A stretch of 41,533 nt of DNA, taken from a virus. A model generated the notes under the pieces. The model had not been told where the DNA came from and searched no databases. It worked only from the letters and a program-made list of their open reading frames with translations. Positions 39,710-41,533 of the stretch are shown in pieces. Location of the stretch: the IMG/VR virus record IMGVR_UViG_3300036715_000532, positions 1 to 41,533 of that record. The stretch is one strand, 5' to 3'. A program made the translations under genes and the position numbers. How positions within the stretch are numbered: position 1 is the first letter of the stretch; each line of letters begins with the position of its first letter.

Positions 39710-41317
39710 ATGAGTTATAACTCCCTAGGCATTACTTCGGAGGAACTTACAGAAGCTGCGGCCGCCACAGGTACAGAACTCCCTACTCTTCCAGATACCT
39801 TCGTACCAACTCAGGACTCTATGGGACTAGAGGAACATACAGTACAAGAAGTATCTTTTGAAACACAACAGGTAGTAGACTCTGCTCGCAATTCCCTAGA
39901 CTTTCTAGCAGCCCTTGCGATGCCAACTGTTTACAAGTATGCATTTCCTCCAGTATTTCTTTCAGTCTGGACATGGCTACTTACTTATATTGAAAAGAAA
40001 AGAGACTTCTCGCAACTCGCTCTAGGATTACCTCGCGGTTTTGGTAAGACAATGGTACTAAAACTATTTGTCCTCTATTGTATCCTATTCACTGATCGTA
40101 AGTTCATATTAGTAGTATGTGAGACTACTGGTAAGGCAGTCAATATTATCTCAGACGTAATGGATATGTTAGACGAACAGAATATTAAAACAGTGTTCGG
40201 CGATTGGAGGTTAGGAATTGAAACAGATAAACAGGATCTTAAGAAATTTGGCTTCCGTGGTAGGAACATTATCCTAACGGCTGCTGGTGCCGAAAGTGGT
40301 ATTCGAGGAATTACTCTCAAGAATGTGCGGCCAGATGTTATGGTATTCGATGATATTCAATCTCGCTCATGTGCAGACTCGCAAACACAGTCAGATGTTC
40401 TAGAGCGTGAACTAATCGGTACAGCTATGAAGTCTAAATCGCCTCATGGATGCCTATTCATCTTCATCGCCAATATGTATCCTACTAAGTGGAGCCTACT
40501 CCGTAAGCTTAAAGGTAATCCCAACTGGATCAAGTTTATCGCTGGTGGCATTCTCTCGGACGGTACATCCCTGTGGGAAGACTTGCAACCATTAGAACAA
40601 CTAATGAAGGAGTTTGCTAACGACTTATCAATGGGGCATCCTGAGATCTTCTATGCAGAAGTTATGAATGATGAAAACGCATCTTCTAATAATCTCATTG
40701 ATCTCTCTAAGTTACCTCAATTCCCATACGATCCAGTAATAGATACTCCTGTAGGTAACTTTATTATCATTGACCCCTCGAATGATAAAGCCAATTCAGA
40801 TGCAGTATCTATTGGCTACTTCGAGGTGTACGAAGGATTGCCGATATTACAGGAACTGATAGAAGATAGACTATCTCCGGGGGATACTATCCGTAAGACA
40901 TTAGAGATAGCATTACGTAGGAATTGCCGTCTCATAGTTGTAGAATCAAATGCATATCAATACTCTCTTAATTACTGGTTCCGATTCATCTGTCAGCAAC
41001 TAGGTATCGAAGGTATTGAGGCAGTTGAAATCTATTCTGGGTCTATGGCAAAGAACTCCCGTATTCTACAGATGTTTAAGTCATTACTCGCTGGGGAAGT
41101 ATTTATATCCAAGGAATGTCAGGCTCCCTGTTACTTACAAATCTCTCAGTTCAACCCGTTAAAACGAGACAATACTGATGGATTACTAGACTTACTGACA
41201 TATGCTCCCAGAGTCCTAGAGATGTATGGAGAGTTTGTGCAATCAATGAATGTGGTACAACAACAAGACTTCGGGTCAATCAGGGTACTTACCGAGATTG
41301 AGACCTCATCATTCTAA
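39710..41317 (+). CDS. Terminase large subunit
   Basis: A 535-residue packaging motor. Walker A is LPRGFGKT (107-114), Walker B VMVFDD (210-215). The C-terminal nuclease domain begins FIIIDPSNDKANSDA (D355, D364), with VVESNAYQYS and DNTDGLLDLL completing the acidic cluster. It cuts concatemers and pumps DNA into the prohead through the portal encoded next. AATAGGAGACACC precedes the ATG. End type (cos, pac, or direct repeat) cannot be told from motifs alone. Confidence 0.93.
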   Translation: MSYNSLGITSEELTEAAAATGTELPTLPDTFVPTQDSMGLEEHTVQEVSFETQQVVDSARNSLDFLAALAMPTVYKYAFPPVFLSVWTWLLTYIEKKRDFSQLALGLPRGFGKTMVLKLFVLYCILFTDRKFILVVCETTGKAVNIISDVMDMLDEQNIKTVFGDWRLGIETDKQDLKKFGFRGRNIILTAAGAESGIRGITLKNVRPDVMVFDDIQSRSCADSQTQSDVLERELIGTAMKSKSPHGCLFIFIANMYPTKWSLLRKLKGNPNWIKFIAGGILSDGTSLWEDLQPLEQLMKEFANDLSMGHPEIFYAEVMNDENASSNNLIDLSKLPQFPYDPVIDTPVGNFIIIDPSNDKANSDAVSIGYFEVYEGLPILQELIEDRLSPGDTIRKTLEIALRRNCRLIVVESNAYQYSLNYWFRFICQQLGIEGIEAVEIYSGSMAKNSRILQMFKSLLAGEVFISKECQAPCYLQISQFNPLKRDNTDGLLDLLTYAPRVLEMYGEFVQSMNVVQQQDFGSIRVLTEIETSSF

Positions 41318-41357
41318 CTCCCTTAACCATATAACAATGAAGATAGGATACATTAAC

Positions 41358-41533
41358 ATGTTACCATCAATGCCGATGCAACTACCAAGGGCTGCACAGG
41401 AAGCAATTATCAAGTTCAATAACCAGTCCCGATTAACTCTACTAGGTCAGTGGAACATCCGCGAGAAGATGCGGCAAACTGATCTCGCTTACCAACGTGA
41501 GATTGATTTCACTGACGAGCAGATGAAAGCCAA
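41358..41533 (+). CDS. Portal protein, N-terminal segment (continues at base 1)
   Basis: An ATG at 41358 preceded by AGGATA begins MLPSMPMQLPRAAQEAI and stays open to the window edge. After joining 41406 to base 1 the frame matches the open frame ending at 2030. It adds 37 residues before the first in-window Met at 63. The start lies 40 bases after the large terminase stop, the usual terminase-portal order. Confidence 0.9.
   Translation, partial: MLPSMPMQLPRAAQEAIIKFNNQSRLTLLGQWNIREKMRQTDLAYQREIDFTDEQMKA
41407..41533. repeat. 127-bp terminal direct repeat, right copy
   Basis: Exact second copy of bases 1-127. It holds the early codons of the portal gene that starts at 41358. Remove one copy when circularising. 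Confidence 0.95.

Noticed and set aside
1-41533. Lysogeny genes, tRNAs, CRISPR array, phage RNA polymerase
   Set aside because: None of the listed frames shows integrase, repressor or polymerase motifs, and no tRNA or regularly spaced repeat array was seen by eye.

Overview
The window is a complete, circularly permuted genome of a tailed phage with podovirus-like gene content. Its last 127 bases repeat its first 127 exactly, so the non-redundant circle is 41,406 bp and the portal gene runs across the join. Nearly every gene is phage-like: terminase, portal, SU10-type capsid, tail nozzle, very large internal virion proteins, family A DNA polymerase. I see no integrase, excisionase, CI-like repressor, tRNA, CRISPR array or phage RNA polymerase, so a virulent phage that uses host RNA polymerase is the simplest reading. 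The host is probably a Gram-negative proteobacterium: promoters are sigma70-like, Shine-Dalgarno sites are strong, one late gene has a Sec signal peptide, and the early leader carries a boxA identical to the E. coli rRNA antitermination signal. The host genus cannot be told from the sequence.

The layout is two opposing arms. The rightward arm starts at 39046 and runs through small terminase, a 54-codon gene, large terminase, portal (across the join), scaffold, capsid accessory protein, major capsid protein, tail adaptor, fibres, tail nozzle, a virion or lysis hydrolase, a GTA-type holin and three internal virion proteins (418, 576 and 1653 aa), ending with a secreted 156-aa protein. The leftward arm starts near 38660 and holds small early genes, then a RecD/Dda-like helicase, more small genes, a Cas4/RecB-like nuclease, a Sak4-like ATPase, a possible ssDNA-binding protein, DNA polymerase, a DUF3987-like ATPase and a DEDDh exonuclease. 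The arms converge on a bidirectional terminator at 20185-20221.

Control elements lie mainly in two non-coding gaps. The divergent gap (38539-39045) holds an extended -10 promoter, two 28-bp direct repeats and a 13/13 rrn-type boxA three bases before a 33-34 bp inverted repeat that encloses the first early gene, an arrangement like an rRNA precursor leader. The second gap (36781-37591) starts behind a strong terminator and holds AT-rich direct repeats between two 30-bp inverted arms, making it the best origin candidate, followed by another promoter. Two more promoters of the same type (TTGACA, 17-bp spacer, TG one base before the -10) lie at about 32490 and 25950, so the early arm is probably several transcription units.

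Other points worth attention are: a formylglycine-generating-enzyme/C-type-lectin-like protein in the early arm whose stop codon begins a tandem repeat of in-frame stops; a polymerase with His at the position of E. coli Phe762 and HDS in place of HDE; two unlisted single-span membrane micro-proteins (28 and 46 aa); and short tandem repeats placed at ribosome-binding sites and promoter leaders.
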